A stretch of DNA of 64,000 nt, taken from Nostoc paludosum FACHB-159 (lineage in GTDB: Bacteria > Cyanobacteriota > Cyanobacteriia > Cyanobacteriales > Nostocaceae). This document shows, in pieces, positions 45,901 through 54,132 of this stretch. The stretch is taken from the NCBI RefSeq assembly GCF_014698835.1, contig NZ_JACJTU010000026.1:60773-124772 (forward strand), given 5' to 3'. Position 1 is the stretch's first letter, and each line of letters opens with the position of its first letter. The position numbers and the translations under genes were made by a program. The notes beneath the pieces are model-generated. The model was not told the DNA's origin and ran no database searches. It saw only the letters and a list, made by a program, of their open reading frames with translations.

Positions 45901-46129
45901 TAAATTCGCTAAAACTGTGAAATAGATTTGCTCCTCGAACTGCACCACCATCAATGCGATTTCCTATTGCCCCTTTCACTTCAACGCCTTGGATTAAGAT
46001 TGATGATTCACTACCCAATGTCCCATCAGCTTGAATTTCAGCTAGGACATGGCTTTCTCCAAAAATCAAATAACAGGACGCCGAAAGTAATAATCTAAAC
46101 AGTAACAATTTGTTAAAAATTTTAAACAA
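42929..46129 (-). CDS. Filamentous-haemagglutinin-type surface protein
   Basis: The protein (1066 residues) starts with a signal peptide (cleavage near HVLA) and a two-partner-secretion domain (about 35-180) with the family motif NPNGILFG. The rest is a right-handed beta-helix of irregular repeats of the type GNAGNITIQA and GKGGNIQI, each ending in an ITTGSLSVSNGA-like turn. It is exported across the outer membrane by a TpsB partner, none of which is present in this window. It is likely a cell-surface or matrix protein. It overlaps the following CHAT gene by one base. Confidence 0.88.
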   Translation of the reverse strand: MFKIFNKLLLFRLLLSASCYLIFGESHVLAEIQADGTLGSESSILIQGVEVKGAIGNRIDGGAVRGANLFHSFSEFSIGDGQRVYFSNPTGIENILTRVTGNNPSNILGTLGVLGNANLFFINPNGILFGRNARLDIGGSFVASTANAIQFGNQGFWSVSTPEITPLLTVNPSALFFNQIPRGTIETRAIAPTGLDASQEQTFGLRVSDNRSLLLLGSDINLNGGSLNALGGRIDLGGLAAPGSVELKFAGNNLSMSFPDGVPRADVSLSNNAKLNVTAENAGSIAITARNIDIAGESIIQAGIGFGLGNFGNQAGEITLNATDLITLRQSSTIQNTVEQNAIGNSGDIKVTTGSFSISDGSQVIVSTLGQGNAGNVTIQARDTVTIDGLNSEYYSTKIVSNIARKGVGEAGNINIETASLSMRNTALLDSGTAGQGNAGNITIQARKAVLLDGSDIASEVSSRAIFGKGGNIEIEADSLSVINGSQLSTSSYGNGDAGNVTIQTYGLNGVAFDGVSSEDGFPSGAFSTVSDNAVGKGGNIQIAAESLFVSNGAQLQVATIGKGDAGNITIKARSRVSFNGTASYGLPSGAFSSVEPDAIGKGGNIQITTGSLSVSNGAGLNSQTRGRGDAGSISIQAEDRVLFDGVSLLDFSSGAFSTVALGAQGKGGDIEIIANSLSISNRARLNAQTDSIGQAGNILVTANTFDAASGGKLLTSTSSSSNAGDITLRIRDRLTLTGDGTGMFANTTANATGNSGNIFIDPKMMMIRDGAKIAVDNQGTGIGGTINIQAGKLTLDNQAAISAETASNTGGDIQLKLTEQLLLRRNSTISTTAGTTQAGGNGGNIAINSPFIVAAASENNDITANAFSGNGGRVDITAQRIFGLIPRSRTDLERLLATNDPEKLNPRSLPTSDITAISQANPSFSEQVVINTADVDPSNGLVNLPTNIVDASQLIAQSCRSGGETTANQQSEFIVTGRGGLPPNPIEPLSSDAIWQDLQAHALVNEKVSGSQEKINLISETPSAIAEAQGWVTNPDGTITLVAQAPTTTPHNSSLTPVSCPVAQN

Positions 46130-46208
46130 TTTCTTTTGTCAAAAATTCCTAATTATCGTTATAAATATTACTATAATAATGCTAAATCATCCGTGAAAAA
46201 GTTTAGCT

Positions 46209-46272
46209 GTAGGGGCGCAAGGCCTTGCGCCCCTACTACAGATGTCGTTCAAATAGATGAAAACTGCTGTAA
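46209..46272. repeat. GTAGGGGCGC palindrome repeat, copy A
   Basis: A perfect 28-base palindrome with GTAGGGGCGC arms and an AAGGCCTT centre (46209-46236) is followed by ACAGATGTCGTTCAAATAGA-type sequence and GCTGTAA. The same arrangement recurs at 49538-49605. The surrounding 46130-46908 gap holds no supported gene; a 62-codon frame at 46136-46324 runs across this repeat. Confidence 0.9.
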
Positions 46273-46639
46273 GTTGCATAAAACGCCGCTTATTACAAGC
46301 GAATCAGTCTGGAAAAATCAATGACGATTAGGTTACAACCTCAATAAGCTGTTAAGCACCTAATTTGCAGTTTAGACCGCAGGGGAGCAGAGGAGCAGAG
46401 GAGAGAGTTTAAGCCATTTATTCATAATTTCAATAGTGCAGCTTAAATGCTGATTAGCTTACAGCCAACTTTGATACTCTGGATTTGTTTGCTTCAAATT
46501 TTATAAAGCCAGACCATGCCATCTAAGTATTAGAAAATACTACAACTCATTTACTACTAATGCATATACAGCAGTTTGCAACTAAATGAGGTACAGAACC
46601 AAGAATTCACAAATCAAATTATTCTTCTCCGTCCTGCCT

Positions 46640-46731
46640 GGTTGTTGAATCTCGACTTCGCTCGATTACCGCGTAGTCGAAACACGGTTGTTGAATCTCG
46701 ACTTCGCTCGATTACCGCGTAGTCGAAACAC
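46640..46731. repeat. 46-bp direct tandem repeat
   Basis: Two identical 46-base units (46640-46685 and 46686-46731) each contain the inverted pair TCGACT and AGTCGA around GCTCGATTACCGCG, so each can form a hairpin. The repeat lies in the long gap before the ClC gene and does not encode a protein. Confidence 0.92.
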
Positions 46732-46908
46732 TGCCTTCTGCCTCTTGCCTCAAAACCAGTGACTTTGTACTTCATGCAAAAGAAAACTGCTGTATCAATC
46801 TTTTGACAGAGAAAAATTTCATTCTGATTTCATTTTTTAGCGCAAAGCTTGTAGATGGGGTGAACGTGAAAACATTTCAGACATTTATGACAAGCGATCG
46901 CTAAAAAT

Positions 46909-49500
46909 ATGTTAGTCAAGGGTAAAATTTTCTGGTTGAGGCTTTGGCGTCAGTTACTTCAACCCAGGCGCTTGGCTTTCGTTGAAGCTTGCCTGATTGG
47001 TCTAGTTTCTGGACTAGCGGCAGTTCTGTTAGGACAGGCAGTTGACTGGGCAGGCGCTTGGCGAGTCCATGTTTCTTACCTTTGGCCTGCCTACTTGGTG
47101 CTACCAGGCATTGGACTAGGCGGAGGAATCTTAGCTGGTTGGTTAGTAGAACGCTTTGCACCTGAAGCATCAGGTAGTGGGATGTCTGAAGTCAAAGCAG
47201 TATTGGCTCGCGTGCCGATGCCGCTAAATCTGCGGATTGCTTTGGTCAAGCTGGTGAGTGCTACTCTAGTGCTGGGTTCTGGAATGCCTTTAGGGCGGGA
47301 AGGGCCGACCGTGCAAATTGGGGCAGCTTTGGCAAATCAACTGAGTAATTGGGTGCCAACTTCCCCAGAGCATCGTCGCCAACTCATCGCCGCCGGAGCC
47401 GGGGCTGGGTTAGCTGCGGCTTTTAATGCACCGATCGCTGGTGTACTCTTTGTAGTAGAAGAACTATTGCAAGATGTTTCCGGCATCACGCTTGGCACTG
47501 CTATTTTGGCTTCCTTCATCGCTTCAGTCATCTCACGGCTCTATGGCAGTCACAGCCTGGATCTCAATCATCTGAATTTAGCACTTCCAGATACTACATT
47601 TTTCGCTCAGGAAATCCCTTTTTACTTGATTTTGGGAGTACTGGCTGGGTTATTGGGCATTGTGTTTAATAAAGGTGTTCTTGCGAGTCTAGCAATTAAT
47701 CGCCGCGTCCTACACCTGAGTTTACCTTGGCGAATTGGAATTGTTGGGTTAGTCACTGGTGTTGCCATCGCTCTATTACCCGTAACCTTTCGCAATAATG
47801 CCGGACTCAGAGAGCTTTTACTTATAGGTGATGCTGACTGGTTATTTGCAGCGATCGCGCTTGTAGTCCAATTTACTCTAATTCTTTTAACTTACGGCTC
47901 CGGAGCGCCAGGAGGTTTACTAGTGCCAACCTTGGCGTTGGGGGCTGCCCTTGGTTATTTAGTCGGTGCTGCCGAACATAGTTTGCTGGGAATGAGTGCT
48001 GCCACAACCTACGCCCGTGTGGGTATGGCTGGGTTTTTTAGTGCCGTCTGTAAAGTACCAATTACAGCAGTAATTATTGTGTTTGAGATGACTACAGATT
48101 TCAATTTAGTGCTACCGTTAATGATTGTGTCTGTAGTTGCCTATTTAGTAGCGGAAAAAATTGACCAGCGATCGCTCTACGATCTTCTACTAGAGTGGAA
48201 AGGAATTCACATTAAAAAAGAGCCTACTACAAAGGGGCTTTTAGCAGAATTAAGCGCCGCAGATGTCATGCAGCGACGTGTTGAAACTCTATCTAGCCAA
48301 ATGAGCACTGATGAAGCAGTGCAGGCATTTTCCCAGTCTCAACATCGCAACTTCCCAATTTTGCAAAATGGTAAAGTTGTTGGTATTATCACTCAAAAAG
48401 ATTTAATTAATATTGCCTCCCAACAGTTAAGTGGAGACACAGCCATTAGCGAAATTATGACACCAGAGCCAGTAACAGTAAGTCCCACAGCTACACTGGC
48501 CCATGTCTTGCATATACTCAATCGTTATCACCTCAGCTGCTTGCCTGTTACAGAAGGTCGCAAGCTAGTAGGAATTATCACCCGTAGTGATATTATCCGT
48601 GTAGAAGCAGAGCGACTCAGTGGCAACACCGAACAGCTAGAACCAAAATCAGCACCTTCTTATGTGGTTTACCAAACTCGTGCCGCAGCCACAGGCAAAG
48701 GAAGGCTACTAGTACCGCTTTCGCACCCACACACAGCCCAGACTTTACTAGAAATGGCAGTGGCGATCGCTAAAGATCGCAATTATGAAATAGAATGCTT
48801 ACAAGTGATTATCGTTCCATCCAGCCGTATCCCCTCTGAAACACCAGTAGACACCACTAAAAGCGATCGTCTTCTGCAAAGGGCAATCCTGTTAGGAGAA
48901 AAGTGGCGAATTCCCGTTCACACCCAGATTCGAGTAGCTCATCATGTTGCTGGGGCAATTTTGGAAACTGTCAAAGAACGACATATTGACTTGGTGTTGA
49001 TGGGTTGGAAAGGCACTACATCAACTCCTGGTAGAGTTTTCAGCCGAGTGGTAGATACTGTAATTCGCCAAGCTCCTTGTGATGTTGTCTTGGCTAAATT
49101 GGATGGTAAAAAAGCCTTTGACCGTTGGTTGCTGCCAATGGCAGGCGGCCCTAACTCTAGGCAAGCTATTAAATTATTACCTGCCCTTGCTTCTCTAAGT
49201 ACCTCACCCGAAATTAATCTATGTCAAGTATTTCAATCTCATGAATCTATACCTGACACAACATTACTGGATAAATCTGTTCGCTTTCTGCAACGCCGAG
49301 TTAAAGGCAAGATAATGGCTACTCCAGTCCAGGCCGATTCTGTGAGTGAGGCTGTACTTGAGTGTGCCGAACAAGATAATAGCGATGTGATTGTTTTAGG
49401 GGCTAGCCGTGAGAGTTTACTGCAACAGGTGATTCAAGGAAATATTCCAGAGAATATTTCTCGCAAGAGTAATTGTACAGTTATTATGGTCAAAACTTAA
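46909..49500 (+). CDS. ClC-type chloride transporter with CBS and USP domains
   Basis: This 863-residue membrane protein joins three parts. Residues about 20-430 form a ClC channel/antiporter with GREGPTVQIG, which keeps the gating glutamate, and FNAPIAGVLFVVEE, which keeps the internal proton glutamate; both favour a Cl-/H+ antiporter. Residues about 445-570 are two CBS domains (VMQRRVETL and IMTPEPVTV), and about 600-863 two universal-stress-protein domains (VLMGWKGTT and IVLGASRESLL). CBS and USP parts usually bind adenine nucleotides, so transport may respond to energy or stress state. Similar fusions are common in cyanobacteria. Confidence 0.9.
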   Translation: MLVKGKIFWLRLWRQLLQPRRLAFVEACLIGLVSGLAAVLLGQAVDWAGAWRVHVSYLWPAYLVLPGIGLGGGILAGWLVERFAPEASGSGMSEVKAVLARVPMPLNLRIALVKLVSATLVLGSGMPLGREGPTVQIGAALANQLSNWVPTSPEHRRQLIAAGAGAGLAAAFNAPIAGVLFVVEELLQDVSGITLGTAILASFIASVISRLYGSHSLDLNHLNLALPDTTFFAQEIPFYLILGVLAGLLGIVFNKGVLASLAINRRVLHLSLPWRIGIVGLVTGVAIALLPVTFRNNAGLRELLLIGDADWLFAAIALVVQFTLILLTYGSGAPGGLLVPTLALGAALGYLVGAAEHSLLGMSAATTYARVGMAGFFSAVCKVPITAVIIVFEMTTDFNLVLPLMIVSVVAYLVAEKIDQRSLYDLLLEWKGIHIKKEPTTKGLLAELSAADVMQRRVETLSSQMSTDEAVQAFSQSQHRNFPILQNGKVVGIITQKDLINIASQQLSGDTAISEIMTPEPVTVSPTATLAHVLHILNRYHLSCLPVTEGRKLVGIITRSDIIRVEAERLSGNTEQLEPKSAPSYVVYQTRAAATGKGRLLVPLSHPHTAQTLLEMAVAIAKDRNYEIECLQVIIVPSSRIPSETPVDTTKSDRLLQRAILLGEKWRIPVHTQIRVAHHVAGAILETVKERHIDLVLMGWKGTTSTPGRVFSRVVDTVIRQAPCDVVLAKLDGKKAFDRWLLPMAGGPNSRQAIKLLPALASLSTSPEINLCQVFQSHESIPDTTLLDKSVRFLQRRVKGKIMATPVQADSVSEAVLECAEQDNSDVIVLGASRESLLQQVIQGNIPENISRKSNCTVIMVKT

Positions 49501-49537
49501 TTAGTTTATAGCATTTCCTGTTCTAGTGAGGTACAAG

Positions 49538-49605
49538 GTAGGGGCGCAAAGCTTTGCGCCCCTACGACAGATGTGGTTCAAATATATGAAAAACGCTGTA
49601 AATAA
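49538..49605. repeat. GTAGGGGCGC palindrome repeat, copy B
   Basis: A perfect 28-base palindrome with GTAGGGGCGC arms and an AAAGCTTT centre (49538-49565) and the same downstream block as copy A, ACAGATGTGGTTCAAATATA. It lies 37 bases after the ClC stop codon and could also act as its terminator. The rest of the gap to 49922 holds a hairpin-like CTTACGCACAGG segment near 49710 and nothing else recognisable. Confidence 0.88.
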
Positions 49606-49922
49606 AATCGGCTGATAATAAATTTGATAAAGATTTACATCCTTTTCCACTAAGCAGGCATGAACACGCTATAGTTTTTTATCGTCTTCTAGAAGGATAT
49701 AAATTCAGGACTTACGCACAGGTCACGGAAAACGTAGACGCGGAGCGGCTTTTTACGTAAGTCCTAAAATTATCAAAAGCACGGATAATTATGTCAGGTG
49801 GAGAAAATTCAAACAATACCACACTTTTTAACTAGATGAGGCTTCTAAGAAGCTCAATCAGTGGCGATCGCTATAGGAAAGTTCAGCAGGTGAAACAAGG
49901 ATAGTTTAATTCCAATATCAGG

Positions 49923-50363
49923 CTATTCCATACTTGGGGCTTCTTCAAACTGCACCATCATCAGTACAGCTGGCGCATCGCCTACCGTTCCAGATAGATG
50001 ACCAATGTGGCCTTGTGCATCTTTTTTTGTGCCTTGGTCTGCACCAAATGAAATTTCGCCAGTCCCCATCTCTACACGCTGTCCGTCCATAGTCTCGACA
50101 AACCAGCGTCCCGATAAAGGAACGATCCACTGAGGCTTAGGGTTTTCATGCCAGTCTCCCACCCATCCAACGGGTAGTACAGTAAAGGTGGTTGTTGCAC
50201 CAGGTTGTTTCAATTTAGACAACCACTGAGGAGAAGTACCGGGTGCTATACCTTGGTGAATAAAGTCCTCAATTTGTTGGCGTGATTGGTGGCTTACACC
50301 GTCTTGGTCAGTCCAAACGTGCCAGTATTCAATAGTTGGCTTGTGTGATGAGTTATTTTGCAT
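49923..50363 (-). CDS. Cupin-domain protein
   Basis: From the ATG at 50363 the protein has 146 residues. It has a cupin-like barrel: GWVGDWHENPKPQWIVPLSG near 78-97 is the first cupin motif, and EMGTGEISFGADQ with GHIGHLSG forms the second. Metal binding by H84, H128 or H131 is possible but not certain. The frame extends upstream to 50549 only because it reads through the heptamer array, so that extension is rejected. No neighbour suggests a pathway. Confidence 0.75.
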   Translation of the reverse strand: MQNNSSHKPTIEYWHVWTDQDGVSHQSRQQIEDFIHQGIAPGTSPQWLSKLKQPGATTTFTVLPVGWVGDWHENPKPQWIVPLSGRWFVETMDGQRVEMGTGEISFGADQGTKKDAQGHIGHLSGTVGDAPAVLMMVQFEEAPSME

Positions 50364-50402
50364 AAAAATTGCTCTTTGTGATGGCGGTAAATCTGGAATG
50401 TA

Positions 50403-50586
50403 TAGCAGGAGGCAGGAGGTAGGAGGCAGGAGGCAGGAGGCAGGAGGCAGGAGGCAGGAGGCAGGAGGCAGGCAGGAGGCAGGAGGCAGGAGGCAGGCAG
50501 GAGGCAGGAGGCAGGAGGCAGAAGGTAAAACTATTGCTATTCTTAGCATTCACGCTTGTCATTATGTCCTAACCTATGTGACTACG
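50403..50586. repeat. GGAGGCA heptamer array, inverted copy 2
   Basis: About 16 copies of the heptamer GGAGGCA with a few truncated units (50403-50521) are followed by a 66-base block (to 50586) that is the reverse complement of 40131-40196. Frames through it read as repeated Pro/Ala/Ser/Cys/Leu strings and are not proteins. Confidence 0.9.
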
Positions 50587-50606
50587 ATATTGGCAAGCGA
50601 TCGCTA

Positions 50607-51197
50607 TTATTGGATAATCCCTGGTTGTATTGGCCTAACTCTGACTTTACCTGTACAAGCGTTTATTTTTTCTGTAAGGGTAAAGTAGCGATCGGCGTTT
50701 GGGGGTGTAATTTGAATCTTCACGGAGGTGGGGCAAGATTGTCCAATGTCTTGGATATGGTTGTAAGCAATATCGAAGGAGGCTTGTGCATTTGGCCCAA
50801 GAGTAACATGTGGAGATTTTTGTTGAGAGGAGTATGTATTTTGAGAACGAATAACTTTCACGCCCTTGAGAGGCTGATTGTTGGAGTCTAGTAAGACAAA
50901 TTCAGGATAACCATAGAGATTGCAGGGCGATGAGCTTTTATTAGTAAAAGCATAAATAATTACGACATTTCCTGCACCAGCATTTGTAGATACTTTACGT
51001 ACTGATAATTGTTCGGTTTGGCACTGTGGAGGATGAGAAGCAGAATTCTCAGTAATCGCTGGTGTTGATTGTTGTTTTGTGGCTAAAGAGTAATTTGCAC
51101 AACTAGTGATTAGTGCCGGAAAAATTAAAAATATACCGCCACTATAAATAGCTAAATCCCTATAAACTTTGGAGAAAAATTTGATTTTATCTTTCAT
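50607..51197 (-). CDS. DUF4232 lipoprotein
   Basis: This 196-residue protein begins with a hydrophobic segment and a lipobox-like LITSC (about 29-33), so it is probably a lipoprotein. The mature part has the DUF4232 pattern: a cysteine pair in CQTEQLSV and SPCNLYGYPEFVLLD, a GNVVIIYAFTNKSSSPC strand region, and a late LGPNAQASFDIAY. The family is an Ig-like fold of unknown function. The gene lies alone downstream of the glucoamylase-like gene on the same strand with a 74-base gap. Confidence 0.75.
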   Translation of the reverse strand: MKDKIKFFSKVYRDLAIYSGGIFLIFPALITSCANYSLATKQQSTPAITENSASHPPQCQTEQLSVRKVSTNAGAGNVVIIYAFTNKSSSPCNLYGYPEFVLLDSNNQPLKGVKVIRSQNTYSSQQKSPHVTLGPNAQASFDIAYNHIQDIGQSCPTSVKIQITPPNADRYFTLTEKINACTGKVRVRPIQPGIIQ

Positions 51198-51271
51198 TTA
51201 ATTTTATCTTTCAAACCTACATTACTTACTTATTTTACTAACCAGCAACTCATTTACTGACAATATAACAT

Positions 51272-53659
51272 CTACTCAATTGCAACTTGGTAATTACTTT
51301 GTTCCCATTTACCACTATCAATCCAAAAGAATGTAAAGCTGATTGATTGTTGAGTGGCAACAGGAATATCCACAAAATTTACTCCTAAATTTGTGGAAGT
51401 AGAAGGTGTATCTTTGACAGTTTGCCAATTATCATCTGACCAGTGCAATTGAAAAGATACTAAAGCTTGAATTCGTAGTGTATAACCTTTTTTAACTTTG
51501 TTTATTTGGCGATTAAACTTCCAAATCTCTAATGATTGACATTGCTTTCTTTCGCCTAAATAGCGATTCGCCACTTCTGGAATAAAATCAAATACTTGCC
51601 CATCATGAGTTGATCGCAGCAGTTTAATATACTCTGCGTGTGCCCACATCAAAGGCATGGCTGAACCTGTAGGTTTTCCTAAATACATGTGGACATCAGG
51701 TTGATCTGCTTCATCCCAAACCTGTTCCGGTAATAAACAAGTGTCTGAAGCAAATCCTTCCATTGCTTTGATATATGTTTTAACATTACCGCCAATAGCT
51801 AATTCATAATGTCCTCGTTCTCCTGTTAATAAAGGCCAAGCACGTCCTTTGCCCCAACCGACAAAAGGCTGACCGTCTTTTTGCTGACCGTAACCGTCAT
51901 GATTGTAACGATGCCAACAAGGGCCAACGGGTGTATCTACTTTCAAAACTGCATCAATTACTTTGACAGAATTAACAATAATCGGGTCATCAGGTTTACG
52001 AATTCCGTAACGTACTAATTGTAAAAATCCGCCATCGACAATTTCTTTCGCTGGAAATTCTGCTGATTCGCCAGGGGGATAATTGCTGATAAAAATAGTT
52101 CCTTGGTTGGGATTTTCGTTTGGTTGAGGATTATTAATATCTGTAGGAGTAATACGGATATAGTGTTGTTTGATGCCAGAAACGAGGGTTCCTTCTGTAG
52201 TTACTGTCCAATCTTCAATGTGAGATTCTAAAAAATCGGCGTATTCTTCTATAAACGTCGCTGTTGCTTCATCGCCATGTTCGCGGGCAAATTGGGCAGC
52301 ACAAATTAAGCCAGCAATGTTACAAGCGAGTGTGGAAGGTGAATAACCACTGTTTTCTTCCCAGCGTTCTTGTTGGGTAACAGGGCCATGACGAATTAGA
52401 TAACCCGCAGCCCTTAGAATCATTGGATAAATATCAAAATTCAGTGGTACATTTTCTTGGTGTAAAAGCCATGCTAGAAGAATCGGAAACGCAACTTCAT
52501 CTAGTTGAATACCTTTCCAGTAAGGTTCGCCATCAACCCAGAAGTTTTGAGCAAATCCGCCATCTTCTTGCTGACTGGTGGCAAGATAAATGAGCGATCG
52601 CACTGCTGTATCTGTTTCCCCAGCAGCCACTAAACTTGCTACACTGCTTACTAAATCCCGCGTCCAAACAAGATGATATCCCCCTTGGTCTTGGTCGTCC
52701 TTAGCTTCACCCCAAGGAATAGCCATAGATGCGATTAAAGCACCGGGATAAGTTTTATCTTCATGTGCCAAAAGCAGACTAATACTGTTGTGGTACAACT
52801 TTCCATGATCGCAGGAAACATTTTCTAATGATTTGATATGGTTGCGCGATTGCTTCCACTGTTCGTTATATTGCTGCTTCTGCTGTTCAAAAGGCAGATT
52901 AAGCGACTGAAACAGGGTAGAAATTGCATTGTGCAAAGATGTACCAAATGCCAGCCCTAAAGTAAACTCTTGACTTTGAGCTAAATTGAGTTTTCCAGTC
53001 AAAGCTAAGTTACCATCTACCGCACTATCAAACTCCCAGTCCATCTGGAAATCGTCTGCTAAATCTGTCCAGCCATCACTTTGACCAACATAGCCACAGG
53101 AAAGACGAGTAAACGGGACTGTTGCGCCTAACACCAGCCAAGTTCCTGCTTTTTCTGCTACAAGAACATGATGCCCAGCTACTTCTACTGTGTAACCATT
53201 ATTATCTCTACCGCCAACTTCTAAATGCGGCGCACACAAAGCATATAAATGGAGTTGGGAAATAAATTCGCGCTCTCCTGTTAATTTTGTGTGTTGTAAA
53301 ATACAGGATAAATGCGGGTCAGCAATCACTTCCTTAATCACGGCATAACGCCCTTGGGGATCGGAATTAGTAATGCGATATCCCAAACCATGAGTCCACA
53401 GAAGTTCTACTTGCGATCGCAGATGGCGTTTCTCTTCATGAAAAAAGCTTTTGCCATCAGAAATCAGGTACTGTAAATCGCGAATTTGAGGTCTGTCTAC
53501 TGTCGGATGGTAGATTTCGGTCACAACACCATTCCAGATAGTAAACCATACGTGACTGGAGGTAGAGTAAGCTGTTCCCACTCCATCTTTATTTGCATGA
53601 GTCCATCGCGGATCTATGCCAGGTGAGCCAAAAGCCTGTGCTTGAGTATGAATTTTCAT
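51272..53659 (-). CDS. GH15 family glucoamylase-like enzyme
   Basis: This 795-residue enzyme resembles glycoside hydrolase family 15 (glucan 1,4-alpha-glucosidase). A beta-sandwich N-terminal domain (about 1-260) precedes an alpha/alpha barrel (about 280-680) with YHLVWTRDL near 318-326, DGEPYWKGIQLDE and the catalytic-region PEQVWDEAD; Glu in QVWDE is a likely acid. The last 80 residues resemble a starch-binding-like beta domain. No signal peptide is seen, so it would act on internal glycogen or maltodextrin. It is near a glucose-dehydrogenase-like SDR on the same strand, which suggests release and oxidation of glucose. Confidence 0.87.
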   Translation of the reverse strand: MKIHTQAQAFGSPGIDPRWTHANKDGVGTAYSTSSHVWFTIWNGVVTEIYHPTVDRPQIRDLQYLISDGKSFFHEEKRHLRSQVELLWTHGLGYRITNSDPQGRYAVIKEVIADPHLSCILQHTKLTGEREFISQLHLYALCAPHLEVGGRDNNGYTVEVAGHHVLVAEKAGTWLVLGATVPFTRLSCGYVGQSDGWTDLADDFQMDWEFDSAVDGNLALTGKLNLAQSQEFTLGLAFGTSLHNAISTLFQSLNLPFEQQKQQYNEQWKQSRNHIKSLENVSCDHGKLYHNSISLLLAHEDKTYPGALIASMAIPWGEAKDDQDQGGYHLVWTRDLVSSVASLVAAGETDTAVRSLIYLATSQQEDGGFAQNFWVDGEPYWKGIQLDEVAFPILLAWLLHQENVPLNFDIYPMILRAAGYLIRHGPVTQQERWEENSGYSPSTLACNIAGLICAAQFAREHGDEATATFIEEYADFLESHIEDWTVTTEGTLVSGIKQHYIRITPTDINNPQPNENPNQGTIFISNYPPGESAEFPAKEIVDGGFLQLVRYGIRKPDDPIIVNSVKVIDAVLKVDTPVGPCWHRYNHDGYGQQKDGQPFVGWGKGRAWPLLTGERGHYELAIGGNVKTYIKAMEGFASDTCLLPEQVWDEADQPDVHMYLGKPTGSAMPLMWAHAEYIKLLRSTHDGQVFDFIPEVANRYLGERKQCQSLEIWKFNRQINKVKKGYTLRIQALVSFQLHWSDDNWQTVKDTPSTSTNLGVNFVDIPVATQQSISFTFFWIDSGKWEQSNYQVAIE

Positions 53660-53750
53660 GGTTTAGCTTTAAATAGCTTTTTAGTTATTTTGAGATTCTG
53701 TTGTCAATGCTTTCCAAGTAAATAATCCTGCATCAATAGACATTCTTCCA

Positions 53751-53876
53751 TCAATGCCGAAGATGAAGATTGCCACAATTAATGGTAATAAAAGCAGCGA
53801 TAAATTTAGCGATCGCGATCGCTAAATTAGCACCCATCGCCGCAAATATTGTTTTCTTAGATGAATCTGAAGCCAT
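53751..53876 (-). pseudogene. Truncated start of a cation-efflux (CDF) gene
   Basis: On the minus strand an ATG at 53876 opens 41 codons that begin MASDSSKKTIFAAMGANLAI and continue AIAKFIAAFIT, as the N-terminus of cation diffusion facilitator transporters does. After that the frame changes: in another frame SSSALMEE follows, resembling the next conserved CDF segment, then the similarity ends. No downstream CDF sequence is present before 53660. The gene thus appears frameshifted and truncated. Confidence 0.55.
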
Positions 53877-54001
53877 TTTTTACTGTTCTCCATTCCCTTT
53901 CATGACTTGTAACTTGTGTGGGCATAGGATTAGAAGGCAGGAAGTAGTCTCGATAATCACCGAACATCAAAAATGGCTTTTCCCATGACCCCAGAAGAAA
54001 A

Positions 54002-54115
54002 GCGGCGTTGCTGAATTTGAATATGAAATTCAAAAATCAACTCTTCTCAACTCTTACTCTCTGCGACTCTGCGTCTCTGCGTGAACTAAATTCATATTTT
54101 CAATCAGCAAACCCA
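54002..54115. repeat. Dispersed repeat resembling the one at 1420-1880
   Basis: GCGGCGTTGCTGAATTTGAA, then AAATCAACTCTTCTCAACTC, then CTGCGTCTCTGCG and TTCATATTTTCAATCAGCAA follow one another. The same blocks occur around 1420-1440 and 1709-1880, where they are interrupted by the MITE-like element and other insertions. It is non-coding and lies just after the SDR stop codon. Confidence 0.8.
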
Positions 54116-54132
54116 GAAAAGCAGTCTATTTT

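Noticed and set aside
46136..46324. 62-codon plus-strand frame
   Set aside because: It crosses the GTAGGGGCGC palindrome, begins right beside the promoter side of the haemagglutinin gene and shows no conserved pattern.
50364..50549. 62-codon N-terminal extension of the cupin protein
   Set aside because: It translates the heptamer array into repeated Ala/Ser/Cys/Leu/Pro; the ATG at 50363 begins the plausible protein.
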